DNA of 64,000 nt from Shimia gijangensis (GTDB lineage Bacteria; Pseudomonadota; Alphaproteobacteria; Rhodobacterales; Rhodobacteraceae): positions 62,001 through 126,000 of the forward strand of contig NZ_FQZQ01000011.1 of assembly GCF_900142085.1 (NCBI RefSeq), given 5' to 3'. The first letter of the stretch is position 1; the number at the start of each line of letters is the position of its first letter. Shown in pieces: positions 61,325 through 64,000 of this stretch. A model generated the notes under the pieces. That model saw only the letters and a list, made by a program, of their open reading frames with translations, made no database searches and was not told the origin of the DNA. The position numbers and the translations under genes are program-made.

Positions 61325-62692
61325 TTAACCTGCACCAAACACGTCGCCAACAAAAGACGTCAGATCCCCCATCCGGTTCAGCGTGATACCGCTGATTTCG
61401 GGAGTCTTGCCACCTTTGGGCGCGATTGCCGTTGTGAAACCAAGTTTTTGCGCTTCTTTCAACCTGTTTTCTGTCTGACCGACCGCCCGAAGCGCTCCTG
61501 ACAGGCTGATTTCGCCAAAAACAACGGTATCTGAGGGCAAGGCGGCATCTTCGCGGGCTGACAAAAGTGCTGCGGCCACGGCCAGATCGGCGGCGGGTTC
61601 GTTGATCTTCATGCCACCTGCAACGTTCAGATAGACGTCTAGCCCTGTAAAAGGGATTCCGCATCGGGCCTCAAGTACGGCCAAAATCATCGCCAGTCGC
61701 CCACTATCCCAGCCGACCACTGTACGGCGAGGCTGAGAATGCGGTGAGGGGGCAACAAGCGCCTGAAGTTCGGTCAGAACCGGCCGTGTGCCCTCAATAC
61801 CGGCAAAGACCACGCTACCAGCGGTGGGTTCTCCGCGATCTGACAGAAACAAAGCCGAGGGGTTCAGGACTTCGGCAAGGCCTTTGCCGGTCATTTCGAA
61901 CACGCCGATTTCATCTGCCGGGCCAAAGCGATTTTTCACGGCGCGCAGGATGCGGAACTGATGGCCGCGCTCGCCTTCGAAGTAAAGCACTGTGTCGACC
62001 ATATGTTCGACCACGCGCGGACCGGCGATTTGGCCGTCTTTGGTGACGTGGCCTACAAGGATCACAGCGGTGCCCTTGCGTTTGGCAAAAGAGGTCAGCT
62101 CATGGGCTGCGGCGCGTACCTGGCTGACGCTGCCCGGCGCGCTACCGACGTTGTCGGACCACATGGTTTGAATGGAATCGATGATCGCCAGCTTGGGACG
62201 CTCCGCCTCAAGCGTGGTTAGAATATCGCGCAAGTTAGTCTCGGTGGCGAGCTGAACTGGAGCCGAAGTCAGGCCCAATCTCTGCGCGCGCATGCGAATT
62301 TGCGCACTGGCCTCTTCGCCCGAAACATAAAGCGTTTTCAAACCATTAGAAGCGAATTGTGCAGCAGCTTGCAGCAATAGCGTTGATTTGCCAATACCGG
62401 GGTCACCCCCCACAAGGATTGCGCTGGCTGGTACAAGTCCACCGCCCAGAACCCGATCCAGTTCGACCAACCCACTGGTGCTGCGGGGCGGCGGGGCCTC
62501 TTCGGTGCGCAGATCGGTCAGCGCAACGGTGCGCCCCTTGCTGCTGCCCAGCGACGCTGATGATGGGCCGGTGCTGAGGGGCGTGTCTTCGACGATGCTG
62601 TTCCATTCGCCGCAGGCATCACAACGCCCGGACCATTTGTTGGTGACATCGCCGCAAGCGGTACAGGAAAACTGGATTTTAGATTTGGCCAT
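61325..62692 (-). CDS. radA: DNA repair protein RadA
   Basis: RadA (455 aa) processes recombination intermediates by driving branch migration with RecA. Features in order are an N-terminal zinc finger (FSCTACGDVTNKWSGRCDACGEW), a RecA-like ATPase with Walker A VGGDPGIGKSTLLLQ, VSGEEASAQIRMRA and the diagnostic KNRFG motif (RAVKNRFGPADEIGVFEM), and a C-terminal Lon-protease-like domain (LDVYLNVAGGMKINEPAADLAVAAALLSA) that lacks protease residues. It is full length. It lies between cvpA and the PqiA-like gene on the same strand, probably in one unit. Confidence 0.96.
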   Translation of the reverse strand: MAKSKIQFSCTACGDVTNKWSGRCDACGEWNSIVEDTPLSTGPSSASLGSSKGRTVALTDLRTEEAPPPRSTSGLVELDRVLGGGLVPASAILVGGDPGIGKSTLLLQAAAQFASNGLKTLYVSGEEASAQIRMRAQRLGLTSAPVQLATETNLRDILTTLEAERPKLAIIDSIQTMWSDNVGSAPGSVSQVRAAAHELTSFAKRKGTAVILVGHVTKDGQIAGPRVVEHMVDTVLYFEGERGHQFRILRAVKNRFGPADEIGVFEMTGKGLAEVLNPSALFLSDRGEPTAGSVVFAGIEGTRPVLTELQALVAPSPHSQPRRTVVGWDSGRLAMILAVLEARCGIPFTGLDVYLNVAGGMKINEPAADLAVAAALLSAREDAALPSDTVVFGEISLSGALRAVGQTENRLKEAQKLGFTTAIAPKGGKTPEISGITLNRMGDLTSFVGDVFGAG

Positions 62693-62709
62693 GATGTGTT
62701 TGTGACGCC

Positions 62710-63138
62710 TCAGCGTTTGCGGGTCAAATAGCTAATCGCGATTGAGGACAAAACACAGCCTGTAAACAGATAAAGTCCCCAGCCAGATTGCACCGTCACA
62801 TAGCCAGCCCCTTTGATCAGAACCACATAAAGCGCGATCAAAAACACATCGGCCATGGCCAGTTTTCCAAGGATTTCCAGAACTGGCAGGGTTTTACGCC
62901 GAAGAAATCCAAAGTGGATCAGGCCAAGGCCGATTGTTTTCATGTAGGGCGCAAAAATCGCCAGAAACGTGACCAGCAAGGCCAGCGCCGGGTCAGAGCC
63001 CCACAACGATTGCAGGCCGGAGATGATGCTAATTTCGCTGAGTCCAAAAATGGGCAGCAGCCCCGCGCGCAACAATGGCGCGAACCACGCGATCGGAAAC
63101 AGGATCAGAAGGGCAAGATTGGCGTAACGCAGGATCAT
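62710..63138 (-). CDS. PqiA-like (paraquat-inducible protein A) membrane protein
   Basis: This 142-residue protein has four hydrophobic helices. The PqiA-type segment is AGLLPIFGLSEISIISGLQSLWGSD, then TFLAIFAPYMKTIGLGLIHFGF, LPVLEILGKLAMADVFLIALYVVLI and LYLFTGCVLSSIAISYLTRKR. The family is linked to intermembrane lipid transport (PqiABC), but here the gene encodes a single PqiA half and lies near radA. An MlaF-type lipid-transport ATPase follows about 0.6 kb further along. The start is uncertain: ATG 63138 or TTG 63174, neither with a strong Shine-Dalgarno. Confidence 0.78.
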   Translation of the reverse strand: MILRYANLALLILFPIAWFAPLLRAGLLPIFGLSEISIISGLQSLWGSDPALALLVTFLAIFAPYMKTIGLGLIHFGFLRRKTLPVLEILGKLAMADVFLIALYVVLIKGAGYVTVQSGWGLYLFTGCVLSSIAISYLTRKR

Positions 63139-63283
63139 GGGCCAAGAGGTAAACACGGCGTGCAGTGGAAACAAGCTTCTGTAGGGGGGAAGGTTTGGAA
63201 AACTCAGTCAACCTGAGCGGTTGGTGAAAAACGTCTTCGGTATTGCGGCTGGAACAGGCCACGCGTTTTAGGGTCCCTGAAGG

Positions 63284-63673
63284 TTAATGAGAGAAATCCG
63301 CCTGACTCAAGGCCCAGCCCGCGAAAATGATGGCAGCCCATAGCGCGGCTGAAATCGCGGGAACTGCGCGAAAACGTAAGCCTTGAGGCCATTTAACGAC
63401 AGCAACGATCAGGACGATCAGTGAAAGTGCGGCAACGATCATCATAGCAAGTTCTGCCGATGCGCCCGTCGGGAACCAGCTAATCTCAGGCAGGCTTAGA
63501 CCAAGATCGTATCGCAGCTCCCAAAGCACGAGAACACCCATCAGGACGGGCAGACACAGCAAAAGGGTTCCAAGCAAGGACTTTTTTCGAATAAGTATGG
63601 CACCGCTTAAGGCGGTCACAGCTGTCGCGAGGATAGGCCCAAGGAGGATCAGAACGGCTAGGACGGTGAACAT
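63284..63673 (-). CDS. Small integral membrane protein, unknown
   Basis: This 129-residue protein has four predicted hydrophobic helices: MFTVLAVLILLGPILATAVTALSGAILI, LLGTLLLCLPVLMGVLVLWEL, ELAMMIVAALSLIVLIVAVVKW and VPAISAALWAAIIFAGWALSQ. The loop between helices 2 and 3 has a PEISWFPTGAS turn. I recognise no family. It lies between the PqiA-like gene and the MlaF-type gene, all on the minus strand, and may belong to a lipid- or envelope-related unit, which is inference from position only. Confidence 0.6.
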   Translation of the reverse strand: MFTVLAVLILLGPILATAVTALSGAILIRKKSLLGTLLLCLPVLMGVLVLWELRYDLGLSLPEISWFPTGASAELAMMIVAALSLIVLIVAVVKWPQGLRFRAVPAISAALWAAIIFAGWALSQADFSH

Positions 63674-63760
63674 CAGACTGCCTCATTAACAAATATCAAT
63701 TGATAGAATGGAGACATATCGCAAGATTGTCGAATGCTGCGTCCTGAAGGCGGCTGGCAG

Positions 63761-64000
63761 CTACCGAACTGCCTCAATCGGCCCCTCGGCGCTGCCAGAG
63801 ATAAACTGCGTCAGATAAGGGTCGCCGGAATTGTCCATCTCGCCCACGGGGCCGGTCCATTGGATTATCCCGTCATGTAGCATGGCAACCTTGTCGGCGA
63901 TGGCACGAACCGAGGACATGTCGTGGGTGATGGTCATAGCTGTAGCGCCCATTTCAACAACAATTTCGCGGATCAAGTCATTGATCACGCCCGACATAAT
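63761..64000 (-). CDS. mlaF: Phospholipid ABC transporter ATP-binding protein, C-terminal part
   Basis: The gene runs off the right edge; about 79 C-terminal residues are visible. PIMSGVINDLIREIVVEMGATAMTITHDMSSVRAIADKVAMLHDG contains the H-loop His (THDMSS) and the region after the Walker B of an MlaF/Ttg2A-type ATPase; the closing QFISGSAEGPIEAVR is like the family tail. MlaF powers phospholipid movement across the envelope with MlaE, MlaD and MlaB. The Pro of the usual DP-I-MS segment lies outside the window. The MlaF-versus-other-ABC call rests on this tail alone. Confidence 0.8.
   Translation of the reverse strand: MMSGVINDLIREIVVEMGATAMTITHDMSSVRAIADKVAMLHDGIIQWTGPVGEMDNSGDPYLTQFISGSAEGPIEAVR

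Overview
This 64-kb window is ordinary chromosomal DNA of an alphaproteobacterium, most likely of the Roseobacter group (Rhodobacteraceae/Roseobacteraceae). The evidence is the nuo operon with family-specific small genes between the subunits, the order nuoN-birA-coaX-rnj, a leucine-degradation cluster with an inserted GST gene, long NuoE and NuoL variants, a Hint-domain protein and family-restricted hypothetical proteins. No species can be named from sequence alone. I found no rRNA, tRNA, CRISPR array, insertion sequence or prophage. Genes are packed tightly, with many ATGA, GTGA and TAATG junctions.

Layout. 1-115: 3' end of pntB and its terminator. 287-9558: waaA, moaA, a lipoprotein gene, an AlkD-type glycosylase gene, a PNPOx-like gene, glmS-glmU, gph and an MmgE/PrpD-family gene. 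9709-10902: a DegT-family aminotransferase gene, followed by a leader rich in TTTTG/CAAAA palindromes. 11163-18880: leucine catabolism (ivd, an LprI-like secreted protein, mccB, mccA, GST, hmgL, methylglutaconyl-CoA hydratase). 19317-36536: the complete 14-gene nuo operon for complex I, with six extra small genes between the subunits, ending at a strong terminator. 36629-39858: birA, coaX, rnj. 39929-45989 (minus strand): a DEAD-box helicase, a glycosyltransferase with an unknown partner, prfC and a Hint-domain protein. 46138-49295: an SDR-like protein, an AlkC-like repair protein and an ABC ATPase. 49312-52528: a glycan-binding-like secreted protein, a WYL regulator and tatABC. 52662-57462: a DUF815 ATPase, an NlpD-like lipoprotein, pcm, surE, an SDR and a small unknown. 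57593-63673: DUF1801, purF, a small membrane-anchored protein, a disrupted secreted-protein gene, cvpA, radA, a PqiA-like protein and a membrane protein. 63761-64000: the C-terminal part of an MlaF-type ATPase.

How the genes work together. The liu-type cluster takes isovaleryl-CoA through 3-methylcrotonyl-CoA, 3-methylglutaconyl-CoA and HMG-CoA to acetyl-CoA plus acetoacetate; birA supplies the biotinylation that MccA needs. Complex I oxidises the NADH. glmS/glmU make UDP-GlcNAc and waaA adds Kdo, both feeding the envelope. The Tat, Mla and NlpD-like genes are also envelope functions.

The least explained content is the set of small secreted or membrane proteins interleaved in the nuo operon (two of them tandem paralogues), the helix-hairpin-helix extension of NuoE, the operator-like palindrome cluster before ivd, a secreted-protein gene broken by one in-frame TAG, and a dispersed intergenic repeat, one copy of which overlaps the proposed birA start.
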